Assembly: GCA_041662485.1 (NCBI GenBank) | Contig: JBAZSJ010000005.1 | Span: 103,622 to 167,621 of the forward strand | Reading direction: 5' to 3' | Source of the DNA: Rariglobus sp041662485 | Lineage (GTDB): Bacteria > Verrucomicrobiota > Verrucomicrobiia > Opitutales > Opitutaceae | DNA: 64,000 nt | Shown here: positions 18,464 to 27,995 of the stretch, in pieces | Position numbering within the stretch: position 1 is the first letter of the stretch | Layout of the letters: each line of letters begins with the position of its first letter | Notes under the pieces: generated by a model | The model's input: the letters and a program-made list of their open reading frames with translations, nothing else | Told to the model about the DNA's origin: nothing | Database searches by the model: none | Translations under genes and position numbers: made by a program

Positions 18464-20434
18464 ATGGTGACGCTCGCCGAACCCTCCAAGTCAGTGAACA
18501 GCCCGATGGTCGCCCGTCGCGTCCTTTGCAATAGCTGGCCGAAAGCCGGCACGCACGTCCTGCTCGAGCTTGCCCGCCTCGCCCTTGGCGAAGGCGATTG
18601 GTATCGCGATCCCGACCTCAAATATCCCGGCGGCGAGCTTGAATTCGGCCTGCGCCTTCAAGAGAGGATCGACCGCTACGAGGGCCGGTCGTTCGCGGTC
18701 AAAGGCCACATCGGCCGGCATCCGCTCATCGAAAGCCTGCTCGCGCAGCACGACTTCGCGCACATTTTCATCGTGCGCGATCCCCGCGAAGTCCTGTGCT
18801 CCACCGCGCGATGGTTGCGCGACCTCCGACCCGACTGGCCGATCAGCCGCTACCTGGCTCCGCTCGATCCGGACGCCCGCCTGGAAAAAATCATCCGCGG
18901 CCTGCCCGTGCTTGCGCCGTTCGACCTCGATTTCTCCCAGCACTGGGACCGCCCGCTCGCCGGGCGTTACGCCGATCTCACCCGCTGGCTCGACGGACCC
19001 ACGCCCTGCCTTGTGCTCACCTACGAGGAACTCGCCGGCAAACTCGGCGCGGCCGCGCAGACCCGCGCGGTGCGCCGCGCGCTGGCGCACCTCGGCGTCG
19101 AGGCGGACGAGGCGGAGGCCGCCACGCTCGCGCGCCAGGTCTGCAATCCCCGCTCGCAGACTTTTCACACCGGCCCAAGCTCCGACTGGGAAAAAGTCTT
19201 CACGGACCGCCATCGTCATCTGTTCGTCGAGCTCGGGGGCGAGGAACTCGTGCGACGCCTCGGCTACGCGCCGACCCTGCCGACGCGGCCGCGACCGCCG
19301 CGCCGTTCAACCTCCGCGAACGTCGAGCCCGTGGAAACGCCGGTGCCGCCGGCCCTCGCGATTTTTGTCGAGCAGCTTGGCCAATTTTTCGGCGGCTCGT
19401 CTCCCGTCCAGCTTGAGTTCGCCGAGGACGGCTCCTGCCGGATCGCCGCGCACCAGGCCGGCGCCGCGCATGGCCTTGAGGAGACCCATGCGACGGCCGA
19501 TCTTTTTCCCCGTCTGCCCGCGGCGTCCGGCGCGATCGATTTTGGTTTCATCCTGGGATCGCTGGCGCGCCTTGCGCCGGACCGTCTTGAGGGCTGGCTC
19601 GGGGAAACGCGCCGCGTGCTGCGTCGCGCCTGGTGGCTCGCGCTCGAAGCGGATGCCGGCCGCGACCGGACTTGGTGGGAAAAACGGCTCTTCTCGGCGG
19701 GATTTCGCCGGCACCCCTTGCAATATTGCATCGAGGATTACGTCCCCGGCGGCGCGCGGCATTTCGTGCTGCTGGTCGAACCCGTATCGCCGGCGGTCTT
19801 CGCGATCGCGCCGCGCGCAGCTTCCGGTCTTGGCGCCGATTTTCTCCGAAACACCGGTCCCGCCGCGGAGGCGGCGCACATGCGCTATGCCCTCGCCCGC
19901 GACCTCGTGCAGCCCGGTTGGGCGGTGCTAGTTGTCAGCGCCGATGCCGGCGCCGGCGCCAAGGTCCTGGCCGCGGGGAATCCGACGGCGCGGATAAACT
20001 CCTTCGAGCTTGGCGACGGAGCGGCCGACTACGCCCGCGCGCTCTACGGAACGACGCAGGCGGATCTCGCCTGTCAGCCCTGCGACGCCGCCGCCCTGGC
20101 CGCGCAAGAGGAGGGAACGGCGGACATGGCTGTTTGCCTCGATGGACTCGCCCGCGTGCCGGATCCGTTTGGACTCGTGCGCTCGCTGCGCCGGGCGCTC
20201 AAACGCGGCGGCCTCCTGGTGCTGGCCGTTTCCCGGGCGCAAGGCGGCTCAGACGAGTCCCTGGCCAGTCTGGCGGCCGACGGGTGCGCGGTCCGCGCGC
20301 TTTACCGGCTGAGCGATCCGGCCCTGCGCGGGGAAACCGGCGCGCGCGGTGTTTTCCGCATGGTTCAGGAGCGCCCGTCCGAGGAAGACCGTCGCGCGGC
20401 CGACGGATGGTTGCTGGTCGCCGAAAAAATCTGA
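18464..20434 (+). CDS. Sulfotransferase fused to a methyltransferase-like domain
   Basis: The N-terminal 290 residues are a PAPS-dependent sulfotransferase: NSWPKAGTHVLLELARLA at about 23-40 is the 5'-phosphosulfate loop, and IVRDPREVLCSTARWLRD at about 102 is the 3'-phosphate-binding part. A proline/arginine-rich linker (about 270-300) follows. The remainder holds a first region of unclear type and then, from about 470, a Rossmann-like stretch (WAVLVVSADAGAGAKVLAAG, ADMAVCLDGLARV, RRALKRGGLLVLAVS) reminiscent of class I methyltransferases, though the SAM loop is atypical. It probably sulfates the glycan made by the neighbouring transferases; methyl transfer is uncertain. Confidence 0.75.
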   Translation: MVTLAEPSKSVNSPMVARRVLCNSWPKAGTHVLLELARLALGEGDWYRDPDLKYPGGELEFGLRLQERIDRYEGRSFAVKGHIGRHPLIESLLAQHDFAHIFIVRDPREVLCSTARWLRDLRPDWPISRYLAPLDPDARLEKIIRGLPVLAPFDLDFSQHWDRPLAGRYADLTRWLDGPTPCLVLTYEELAGKLGAAAQTRAVRRALAHLGVEADEAEAATLARQVCNPRSQTFHTGPSSDWEKVFTDRHRHLFVELGGEELVRRLGYAPTLPTRPRPPRRSTSANVEPVETPVPPALAIFVEQLGQFFGGSSPVQLEFAEDGSCRIAAHQAGAAHGLEETHATADLFPRLPAASGAIDFGFILGSLARLAPDRLEGWLGETRRVLRRAWWLALEADAGRDRTWWEKRLFSAGFRRHPLQYCIEDYVPGGARHFVLLVEPVSPAVFAIAPRAASGLGADFLRNTGPAAEAAHMRYALARDLVQPGWAVLVVSADAGAGAKVLAAGNPTARINSFELGDGAADYARALYGTTQADLACQPCDAAALAAQEEGTADMAVCLDGLARVPDPFGLVRSLRRALKRGGLLVLAVSRAQGGSDESLASLAADGCAVRALYRLSDPALRGETGARGVFRMVQERPSEEDRRAADGWLLVAEKI

Positions 20435-20466
20435 ACGCGCACGCAACCCATCCTTACCCATCCGCC

Positions 20467-21391
20467 ATGAGTCGCATCGTCGTCCATATCCCGCCGCATT
20501 GCACCAACCGCGATCTGCCCACGGTCGGCGCCTTTTATCACCGGATGATTCTCGCGCTCCGTTCCGCGGGGCATTTCGTCGTCCTCCGCGAGGGGCGCGG
20601 GCCGGAGGCGGAGCGCCACGATCTCAACATCTGCTATCACACCCACCTAGACGCGGCCGACGTGCTCAACGTGAAGATCGGCTACCTGCCGGAGTTTTTT
20701 TATTTCGACGAGGGCGGTTACTCGGGCTGGGCGCGGCTGGCGGGGGATTTCTCGCGCGTCCCCTCCTCATCGCCCACGGCCGCGACCTTTCAGCGCGGAC
20801 TCGTGGAACGCTATGTCCATGGACGTGTGACGAAATACGCCCAGCGTCCCACTCCGCCGCCTCCGCTCGACGATTTCGTGCTAATCATCACGCAGGTGCA
20901 GGGCGACTCGGTGCTCGAACTGGCGCGCTTTTCCTCGCGCGAAATGGTGACGAGCGTCCTCGCCGCGGCCGCGGAGGCGGGCCGGCCCTCGGTGATCAAG
21001 ACGCATCCGCTTTGTCGCGACGACGATTTCGCGGCCTTCGTGCGCGCAGAAGCCTCCCGGCACGGCGCCGTGATCAGCGACAGCCACATCCATGATCTTC
21101 TGCCGCGCGCGCCAGGTGGCGTTGATCAATTCCGGGGTGGGTTTCGAGGCGTTGCTGCATGGACGCCAGGTATTGAACTTCGGCGCCAGCGACTACGAAG
21201 CGGTGACCCATCCGGTGCGCGATCTGGCGGAGGTGCGGTCTCTCGTGGCGGGCCCCCGCAAAGATGACGAGGGACGGATCGCCGCCTTTCTGGAGTTTTT
21301 CCTCAACGAAGAGCAGCTGGGCCTGGAGGACGCGCGCCTTGAGCAGCGCATCGTGTCACGCGTCGCGGCCAAGCTCGCGCGGATGCAGTAA
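20467..21391 (+). pseudogene. Capsule-type polysaccharide synthesis gene, frameshifted
   Basis: The protein begins MSRIVVHIPPHCTNRDLP and runs to SDSHIHDLLPRA, after which the frame must shift to continue as QVALINSGVGFEALLHGRQV and LNFGASDYEAVTHPV. The join DLLPRA-QVALINSGVGFEALL matches the conserved core of capsule-synthesis (KpsC/KpsS-like) proteins, so one gene is split between two frames. The shift falls in the GC-alternating run at 21102-21113 and is cured by removing one base. It may be a real mutation, a slippage site or a sequencing error. The stop TAA overlaps the first bases of an inverted-repeat element. It is the last gene of the glycan cluster. Confidence 0.75.
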
Positions 21392-21473
21392 AGGAGGACG
21401 GACCTCCAGGTCCGTCATGATATTTTTTAGAGGACGTCCAATCGGATCGGACCGGGAGGTCCGACCTCCTTTT
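21390..21473. repeat. GGAGG-family inverted repeat, copy 1
   Basis: Arms of 25 bp (21390-21414 and 21448-21472) are complementary with two mismatches. The left arm shares 24 identical bases with 27996-28019. It sits between two convergent genes, may act as a terminator for both (the plus strand ends in TTTT), and supplies the last bases of the upstream stop codon. Confidence 0.75.
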
Positions 21474-21484
21474 GGGCCACAGTT

Positions 21485-23707
21485 TTATTTGAAGCGCTCC
21501 AGCAGCTCCAACTCGCCGGTCAGCGCCCAGCCGCTGGCGGCATGCACCAGCGCCACCACGCTTGCCGACGGACGCCCCGGCGACTGAGTCGCGTCGTGGG
21601 CGATCAGACCGACGGCCCGTTCGCCGCGCAGCGTTTCCCAGGCCGCCTCCGACCAGCCAGGGGAGCGGCTTTTCCAGTCAAACCCTTGCGCCGGTTCCGA
21701 CGGCTCCATCTCGACCATGAACCACGGGGACGAGTGCCGCACCTCCGGACCGGTGGAGATTTCGATCGTCCGGGCCTGCGGCGATATTTTCAACCGCGCC
21801 AACTCGCGACCGTCCCCCGAGAAGAGGCGCGCGTCCAGTTGCGCGACCGGCACGACGCCCGCCCATCCGTCCCTCGCTTCTTTTGCAACCAGACCCGACG
21901 CCGGCAGAGGTTGCCCGGTGGCGGCATCCCGCCAGGTCGGCGGAGCGGAATCGTGCGCCGTCGCCGCGAGTTCAAAATGCCAGCCGACGCGCACCACCGG
22001 ATTGCGAAACGTCTTTGGCAACATGGCGCGCGCGCGGGTCCATGCGGCGGCTCTCGCGGTTTTCAAGATTTCCGCGCGGGTATTTTCCGACGGCCAAGTG
22101 GAGAGCACGCTGTCCTGCGCGCGCCGGACATTCCACGCGCTCACCCGGAAGCGGGTCGTGATCCAGCCATTCGCCGGTGGCAGGATGTCGGCGGAGACCT
22201 CATCGCCGGTCTGGCCGGCCGTCTCTTCAGTGGATGCCGGAAAATGTGAACTCGTGCCGGAGGACGGTTGAGTGGGCGCCAGCGAAGGGGCGGCGGTTGA
22301 CGGTTGATCCGGACGCACCCGATTCGGTGGTGGCGTCGCCGCAGGAGGCGCAGGGGACTTGGTCGCGATCCGCTGATCCGCCGACGCCGGCGTGGCGTCC
22401 GAGGACAGATCGGGATCATCGGGGAGTGTTTGGCGAGTGGAGACGGGAGCGGTCGCGCCGGATGCGGGCGCGGGGATCTCGCCGGGTTTCGGGGGCGCTT
22501 TTGCGGCGACGGTGGACGTTGTTCCGGGAGGAGCGTCCTTGGGCGCGACCGCCGCGGGAGCAGGCTGCGCCGCCCCGAACTTCGAATTTCCCGGGGCGCC
22601 CGGTCCGGACGAAATGCCGGTGGCGTCGGCGGAGTCCTTGCCCTCGGCGTGTCGTTGCGAACCGGCGCCTTGTTTCGGCGGCGGTCCGCTTCCGCTTGGA
22701 GTAAACGGACTCGCGGGGGCGCCCGAATGGTTCATGTCCGGTTCCGGTTCCGCCGCTCCGGGCAGAGTTGAAGCCGGGCCGGCCGCATCGTCGCGACGCT
22801 CCGGCATCGCCGGCATGGTTCCGACCAGCACTCCGGGTTCGGCGGCCGATTCCAGCGAGGGCTCCGCGCGGTCAGAGGCTGATCCCTTCGATGAAGTCGC
22901 GCGGTCGTCCGCATGCAAAACCAAAGCCGGGGGCGGAGCCGTCTTGTCCGCGCCGGACAAACGCGGAGGGGCTTGCTGTTTCGAAGCGGGCGGGCGGGCG
23001 GAGGGGGACGGTGAATGGATTGAGTCCGGAGCCGAGACGGTGGGCGCGTTGCCGGTCGCCGCGACCGGAGCCGGCGTTGCCGATGGCCAGATGAACGTCC
23101 GCGCTCCCCACACGATGCCGGCCGAGAGCGCCGCCAGACAGAAGACGGTTGCGAGCCACCTCGGCAATCGGATGCGGAAGCGGGACCGAAGCGGTTTGGG
23201 CGGAACCGCCGCCCCGGCGGTTGATTGCGGATGATTTTCAGACATGCCCGCGGCGGTCTTGACCGGCATGGCCCGGCTTGGACGGTCAAAGCCCCAGCTT
23301 CGAATCATCCACCCGAATTCCGTCAACACGGCGTGCGAGGCCATGCGCGCGTCATCAGCCATCAACAGGTCGTTGACGATGCCGTTCATCGAGGAGCGCA
23401 GTTCCCGTGATTCGATGCCGGCCGGCATGGCATCACGCCGGTCAATGATGTCCGTAAGGTCCAGCAGGGCGTTGCGCAGAGCCCGTCTTAGGGCCGCGAG
23501 ATCGGCGGCCTCGGGGCGCGAAGGATCACGGGGAGAGGACCACGTCCAAACCACCGTTCCTTCGCCTGCACGACGGTGGGGCTCCAAAAACACCCAGTGA
23601 AAAGCGGGGCGCAGCAGGGGCCACAAAGCCTGCACCGGCCGGCCGCACACCTTGGTCGCAGCCGCCTCGGAATCAGTTGCCTGCCATTGCGTCCAGTCCT
23701 GGCTCAC
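21485..23707 (-). CDS. Unknown membrane-anchored protein with long proline-rich linker
   Basis: I do not recognise this 740-residue protein. Residues 1-170 form a globular, mostly helical part (LRNALLDLTDIIDRRDAM, SMNGIVNDLLMADDARMASH). One membrane segment follows (WLATVFCLAALSAGIVWGA, about 184-202). A low-complexity Pro/Ala/Ser linker spans about 210-500. A folded C-terminal domain (about 510-735) starts at GWITTRFRVSAWNVRRAQ. This suggests a cytoplasmic domain joined through the membrane to a periplasmic domain on a long tether. Its start overlaps the stop of the next upstream gene by four bases, so the two are probably translated together and may form a complex. CheW and CheA genes lie close by. 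Confidence 0.7.
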   Translation of the reverse strand: MSQDWTQWQATDSEAAATKVCGRPVQALWPLLRPAFHWVFLEPHRRAGEGTVVWTWSSPRDPSRPEAADLAALRRALRNALLDLTDIIDRRDAMPAGIESRELRSSMNGIVNDLLMADDARMASHAVLTEFGWMIRSWGFDRPSRAMPVKTAAGMSENHPQSTAGAAVPPKPLRSRFRIRLPRWLATVFCLAALSAGIVWGARTFIWPSATPAPVAATGNAPTVSAPDSIHSPSPSARPPASKQQAPPRLSGADKTAPPPALVLHADDRATSSKGSASDRAEPSLESAAEPGVLVGTMPAMPERRDDAAGPASTLPGAAEPEPDMNHSGAPASPFTPSGSGPPPKQGAGSQRHAEGKDSADATGISSGPGAPGNSKFGAAQPAPAAVAPKDAPPGTTSTVAAKAPPKPGEIPAPASGATAPVSTRQTLPDDPDLSSDATPASADQRIATKSPAPPAATPPPNRVRPDQPSTAAPSLAPTQPSSGTSSHFPASTEETAGQTGDEVSADILPPANGWITTRFRVSAWNVRRAQDSVLSTWPSENTRAEILKTARAAAWTRARAMLPKTFRNPVVRVGWHFELAATAHDSAPPTWRDAATGQPLPASGLVAKEARDGWAGVVPVAQLDARLFSGDGRELARLKISPQARTIEISTGPEVRHSSPWFMVEMEPSEPAQGFDWKSRSPGWSEAAWETLRGERAVGLIAHDATQSPGRPSASVVALVHAASGWALTGELELLERFK

Positions 23708-24231
23708 GGCGCGTCCTCCTCGCCCGACAACAGGGTCGCGAGCGGCCAGTGGTAGGTGCGTCCGGCGTCAAATGTCAGCTCGGTGCTGTCCGCGCTCGTT
23801 CCCGCGGGAGTTGTCCGTCCTTCAACATCCACCCATTGCCGGTGAACACGATAAACGCCGGCGGTTGGTTTCAGTCTCAGGACCGCGCGGGGCGCGACCT
23901 GAATCCACGGCACGGCCGGGTGGTTGAAAGCATTGGCGTCGGCCAGCGGCTGCAGGGCGATGCGCCAGGTGAAACCGGAGGGATTGGCCACCACCACTTC
24001 TGCGGATGTCGCGAGGGTGAGGCCGGCCTCGTCCTCTCCGGGCCAGCACCCGCGGATAAGAATAATAAAGGCGATGACCAGAAGCCCGCCCGCCAGGCAA
24101 AGCTGCCGGGAGATGCGCGCACGGTCCTCCACGCCGCCGGTCAAATGGCGCGGGAGCGGGGAGGCATGGCGTCCGGGAACAAGCGTCATGACGTGATGAT
24201 GGTTCACCATCAGACTTCGGTTCATCGGCAT
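23704..24231 (-). CDS. Unknown single-pass membrane protein
   Basis: No family is recognised. One hydrophobic segment (LCLAGGLLVIAFIILI, about 44-59) follows a basic N-terminus, and a small beta-rich domain follows (EVVVANPSGFTWRIALQPL, RAVLRLKPTAGVYRV), so most of the protein is probably periplasmic. The start is uncertain: ATG codons at 24231, 24225 and 24189 are all possible. Its stop overlaps the start of the 740-residue partner. The two form a probable operon reading away from the CheW gene's 3' end. Confidence 0.6.
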   Translation of the reverse strand: MPMNRSLMVNHHHVMTLVPGRHASPLPRHLTGGVEDRARISRQLCLAGGLLVIAFIILIRGCWPGEDEAGLTLATSAEVVVANPSGFTWRIALQPLADANAFNHPAVPWIQVAPRAVLRLKPTAGVYRVHRQWVDVEGRTTPAGTSADSTELTFDAGRTYHWPLATLLSGEEDAP

Positions 24232-24318
24232 CCGGCTTGAGCCGCCCGCCCGTTATTTTTCGGTAAAAACAGCGGAAGCCGCCGGACGAGGCTGCGCTCG
24301 CCGGAGCCGCACGGGCTT

Positions 24319-24813
24319 TTACCCGATCTGGGCAAGGCGCTCGACGGTGTCCGGCGCGACGACCCGCTCGATGTCGAGCAGCGTCTTGACCACGCCCTTC
24401 ACCTTCGCGAGTCCAAGCAGGTAGGAGGTGTCGATCCGGGCGCCAAACTCGGGCGTGGGTTCGATTTCCGCGCCGGTGAGGCTTACCACCTCTTCCACGC
24501 TGTCCACCACCAGCCCCATCTGCACGTTGCGGCCCGCCTCCAGCGAGATCTGCACGACCACGACGCATGTGCGCTCCGCAAGCTCGGCCTTGAGGCCGAA
24601 CTTGATCCGCAGGTCGATCACCGGGATTACGCGGCCGCGCAGGTTGATGACGCCCTTCACAAACACCGGCATCTGGGGCACCGGCGTGATTTTTTGCAGA
24701 CGGATGATTTCCCTGACCTTGAGGACGGCGATGCCGTAGGCCTCGTTGTCGAGGACGACGGTCAGGTATTTGCCGGCGAGACGAGAGGTGTCTGATGTAT
24801 GGATGGTGCTCAT
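24319..24813 (-). CDS. cheW: Chemotaxis coupling protein CheW
   Basis: The 164-residue protein is a single CheW domain, the SH3-like adaptor that links chemoreceptors to CheA. Typical stretches are KYLTVVLDNEAYGIAVLKV near the N-terminus, GVINLRGRVIPVIDLRIKFG in the middle, and MGLVVDSVEEVVSL towards the end. The length is normal. It is divergent from cheA with a 206-bp interval (24814-25019) in which I see no clear sites. No chemoreceptor, CheR or CheB gene lies in the window, so the array partners must be elsewhere. Confidence 0.94.
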   Translation of the reverse strand: MSTIHTSDTSRLAGKYLTVVLDNEAYGIAVLKVREIIRLQKITPVPQMPVFVKGVINLRGRVIPVIDLRIKFGLKAELAERTCVVVVQISLEAGRNVQMGLVVDSVEEVVSLTGAEIEPTPEFGARIDTSYLLGLAKVKGVVKTLLDIERVVAPDTVERLAQIG

Positions 24814-25019
24814 GGACTACGGAATGGATGGGTTGAACTCGGCAGACTGGACGGAGTCGCGTCTGCATCGGGTTTAATCGGCCCGGAACGCCGCGACTTT
24901 ACCCGCTCCCCGCAGATTTTAACGCCTCGCCGGCCGGCGGAAGCGAAAACCGTCCTAAAGCCGGGCCGATCTCGTGCCGTAGTCATGCATTGCCGCATAC
25001 CGCGCGCCCCACGCCGACC

Positions 25020-27095
25020 ATGTCACTCCAGGCCTCCACTTTTGCCGTTCTCGATGATCTCTCCAGCCGGCTCGCCGGTGAATCCATTTTTGCAAAGGCC
25101 CACAGCGACGAAGGCCTGATCCCGTCCTACAGCCTCCTGACGGAGATGATGGGACATCTCGCCGACGCCGAGACTCCCGAACTCCAAGGCGCGCTGCAGG
25201 CGCTCCACTCCCGGCTGGACGCCCTTCTGACCAACGCCCAACCGTTCGACGAGGCGGCGGAGAAACACCTCAAGGCTCTGGCCGGCTGGCTGCCCGGAGC
25301 GCTCAACAACGCCCGCAAAGGCGCGCCGTTCGCGCCGATGGCCGCGCCCGCCGACGTCGCCGCCCCGCCCTCCCCTCCGGAAGCAGCCTCGGAAAACCGG
25401 ACCGCCGCTCCCGACGAGGTACTGCAACTGGACCTGGCCGAAAACCGCGAACTGCTCGGCGAATTCCACTCCGAGGCCCTCGACCACCTGCAGCAAATCG
25501 AGGCGGCCCTTCTGGTGCTCGACACCACGCCCAACGACCGCGACGCGCTCAACGGACTCTTCCGCTCGTTCCACACGATCAAGGGCGTTTCCGGCTTTCT
25601 CCATCTCGCGCCCATGCACCGGCTCACCCACGAGGTCGAGTCGCTGCTCGATCTGGTGCGCACCGAACGCCTGCGACTCACCCCGGCGATCGTCACCGAA
25701 ATCCTGAACAGCCGCGACGCCATCCAGACCATGATGGGCCAGATCACCCTGGCCTTGGAACAAGGCCGCCTTCCCGATGCCGCCGTGCCCGTGGCCCATC
25801 TGATCACGGCGGTCCGCCGTCTCGCGGTCAGCGACGGCGCGCCGGCCGGCGCCTCCTCCTCGGCCGCAGCGGCCCCTCCGCCGGCTTCCTCGCCGATCAC
25901 GTCGCCGCCGCTCGAAACCGGCGCCAAGCCGGGCACGACGGCCGCCTCCTCGGTGCGCGTCAACACCGAGAAGCTCGACTCCCTCGTCGACGTGGTGGGC
26001 GAGTTGGTGATCGTGCAAAGCCAGCTGGTTGAGTCCGCCAAAGGACTCGACACCGGCGGTTCGACGCTTCCCCGCAACATCGCCCAGCTCGGCCGGATCA
26101 CCAAGGAACTGCAGCTCACCGCGATGTCGCTGCGCATGGTGCCGATCAAGCCCACCTTCCAGCGCATGGAGCGGCTGGTGCGCGATCTCTCGCGCGATTT
26201 CGGGAAACAGGTCGCGTTCGAAACCCGCGGCGAGGACACCGAAATCGACCGCACCGTGGTCGAGGAAATCGTCGATCCTCTCGTTCACATGGTGCGCAAC
26301 TCGCTCGACCACGGCCTGGAGTCGGCCGAGGTGCGCCGCGCCGCCGGCAAACCCGAGCAGGGCCGCCTCAGTCTCGGTTCCTACCACGAAGGCAGCAACC
26401 TCGTGATCGAGCTGACCGACGACGGCAGGGGCATCGACCGCGACCGCGTGCTGGCCAAGGCGCGCAGCCAGGGACTCGTCGCCGACGGGGCCGCCCCCGG
26501 GCCGGACGAAATCCTCAACCTGATTTTCCTGCCCGGTTTCTCCACGGCCGAGAAAGTGACCGCGGTCTCCGGCCGCGGAGTCGGCATGGACGTTGTCCGG
26601 CGCAACATCGAGCGCCTGCGAGGCCAGGTGCAGATCGAGACCGAGCTCGGCCGGGGCACCACGTTCCGCATCCGCCTGCCGCTCACGACCGCGATCATCG
26701 ACGGCCTGCTCGTGCGGGTCGGCGAGGACCGGTTCATCCTGCCGACCGTCACCGTGCAGATGGCGATGCGCCCCTCGAAGGGAATGCTCACGACCATCCA
26801 GGGCAGCGGCGAGGTCATCGACCACCGCGGGCACATCATCCCCCTGCACCGGCTGCACCGCCGCTTCGGCATCGAGGGCGCGGTCGAGGATCCCGCCCAG
26901 GGCATCGTCGTCATCATGGAAATCGGCGTCCGCGTGTATGCCCTTCTGGTCGACGAGCTGCTCAACAAACAGGAGGTCGTGATCAAAAACCTCGGTTCCT
27001 ATCTTCAAAATCTGCCGGGCGTGGCCGGCGGGGCGATCCTCGGCGACGGCACCATCGCGCTCATCCTCGATCCCGCCTCGCTCTGTTCGGGTTGA
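25020..27095 (+). CDS. cheA: Chemotaxis-type histidine kinase CheA
   Basis: The 691-residue protein phosphorylates response regulators under receptor control. The Hpt domain spans about 145-240 with the phosphorylated His185 in LFRSFHTIKGVSGFL. A dimerisation helix pair (VNTEKLDSLVDVVGELVIVQ, from about 320) precedes the kinase domain, with N box HMVRNSLDHGLE, G1 LTDDGRGIDRD, and G2 VSGRGVGMDVVRRNIERL. The C-terminal 140 residues are a CheW-like domain. No P2 domain is evident between Hpt and the dimerisation helices; the segment is an Ala/Pro linker. The start at 25020 was chosen over 24990 because MSLQAST fits better. The HDOD gene follows by 6 bp. Confidence 0.94.
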   Translation: MSLQASTFAVLDDLSSRLAGESIFAKAHSDEGLIPSYSLLTEMMGHLADAETPELQGALQALHSRLDALLTNAQPFDEAAEKHLKALAGWLPGALNNARKGAPFAPMAAPADVAAPPSPPEAASENRTAAPDEVLQLDLAENRELLGEFHSEALDHLQQIEAALLVLDTTPNDRDALNGLFRSFHTIKGVSGFLHLAPMHRLTHEVESLLDLVRTERLRLTPAIVTEILNSRDAIQTMMGQITLALEQGRLPDAAVPVAHLITAVRRLAVSDGAPAGASSSAAAAPPPASSPITSPPLETGAKPGTTAASSVRVNTEKLDSLVDVVGELVIVQSQLVESAKGLDTGGSTLPRNIAQLGRITKELQLTAMSLRMVPIKPTFQRMERLVRDLSRDFGKQVAFETRGEDTEIDRTVVEEIVDPLVHMVRNSLDHGLESAEVRRAAGKPEQGRLSLGSYHEGSNLVIELTDDGRGIDRDRVLAKARSQGLVADGAAPGPDEILNLIFLPGFSTAEKVTAVSGRGVGMDVVRRNIERLRGQVQIETELGRGTTFRIRLPLTTAIIDGLLVRVGEDRFILPTVTVQMAMRPSKGMLTTIQGSGEVIDHRGHIIPLHRLHRRFGIEGAVEDPAQGIVVIMEIGVRVYALLVDELLNKQEVVIKNLGSYLQNLPGVAGGAILGDGTIALILDPASLCSG

Positions 27096-27101
27096 CCGCC
27101 C

Positions 27102-27968
27102 ATGCCCACCCTCGACGAAGTCTGCGCACGCGCGCTCTCGCTGCCCTGCTCACCCGCCCTGCTGCCACGGTTGATCGCCCTGCTGCAGCGGCCCGATGTC
27201 GGGATCGACGAACTCGCCGCGCTCATCCAACTGGACCCCGTGCTGGCCGCGGCGACCGTGCGCATGGCCAACTCAGTCTATTTCAGCGGAGGCGCTCCCG
27301 TGGAAACGGTGGGAGAGGCCGTCATGCGCCTGGGCGCCCGCGAACTCTACCGGCTGGCGGCGCTGTCCATGGCTTCCCGCTGGATGTCGATCCACGCCGA
27401 AGGCTACCGGTGGGAGGCGGGCGATTTTTGCCGGGCCTCGCTGGTCAAGGCGGTCGCCGCCGAGGCGCTCGCCCAACGCACCGGGCGCACGGATCCCGCG
27501 CTGGCCTACACCTGCGGCCTCGTGCACGAGATCGGAAAACTCGCGGTCGCCTTCAGTTGCGCGCCGTCCTTCGCCGGCATCCGCGCCCGTCAGCAAACGT
27601 CCCAATGCACCTGGCTGGAGGCCGAGACCGCGGAGCTCGGTTTCAATCACGCCGCGGTCAGTTCGAGACTGCTCTCCGAATGGCGTTTCCCCGCATCCTG
27701 CGTCACGGTGGCGGCCTTCAATCCTCCCACAGCCGGGCTGCCCGAGGAGCATCGTTGCCTCGCCGCGCATATTCACGCCGCCCACCATCTGGCGGCGGCG
27801 TTTGGGGCGGGCCAGGGAGAGGACGCCTTTCTGTATTGTCTCGACGAAAAATTGCTCGCGGACCACGGGATCGACGAAGCGGTTTTGGAGGCCACCCTGC
27901 CCACGGTCTTCGAGCGGGCGTCGCACCTGTTGAGCGAACGGCTGAACACGGGCCGCATCGTGTTTTAA
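27102..27968 (+). CDS. HDOD-domain protein coupled to CheA
   Basis: The HDOD module covers about residues 15-210: IQLDPVLAAATVRMANSVYF, GEAVMRLGARELYRLAALS and LAYTCGLVHEIGKLAVAF are its hallmark stretches. It starts 6 bp after the cheA stop, so it is almost certainly in the same transcript. It is not closely similar to the other HDOD protein at 9024-9932 outside the motif regions. Its place suggests an output or modulator of the CheA pathway; no enzymatic activity is expected, because HDOD modules generally lack the full metal-binding set of HD hydrolases. Confidence 0.88.
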   Translation: MPTLDEVCARALSLPCSPALLPRLIALLQRPDVGIDELAALIQLDPVLAAATVRMANSVYFSGGAPVETVGEAVMRLGARELYRLAALSMASRWMSIHAEGYRWEAGDFCRASLVKAVAAEALAQRTGRTDPALAYTCGLVHEIGKLAVAFSCAPSFAGIRARQQTSQCTWLEAETAELGFNHAAVSSRLLSEWRFPASCVTVAAFNPPTAGLPEEHRCLAAHIHAAHHLAAAFGAGQGEDAFLYCLDEKLLADHGIDEAVLEATLPTVFERASHLLSERLNTGRIVF

Positions 27969-27995
27969 GCCGGTTGAAGCAAAGTTGCCGTCGTC

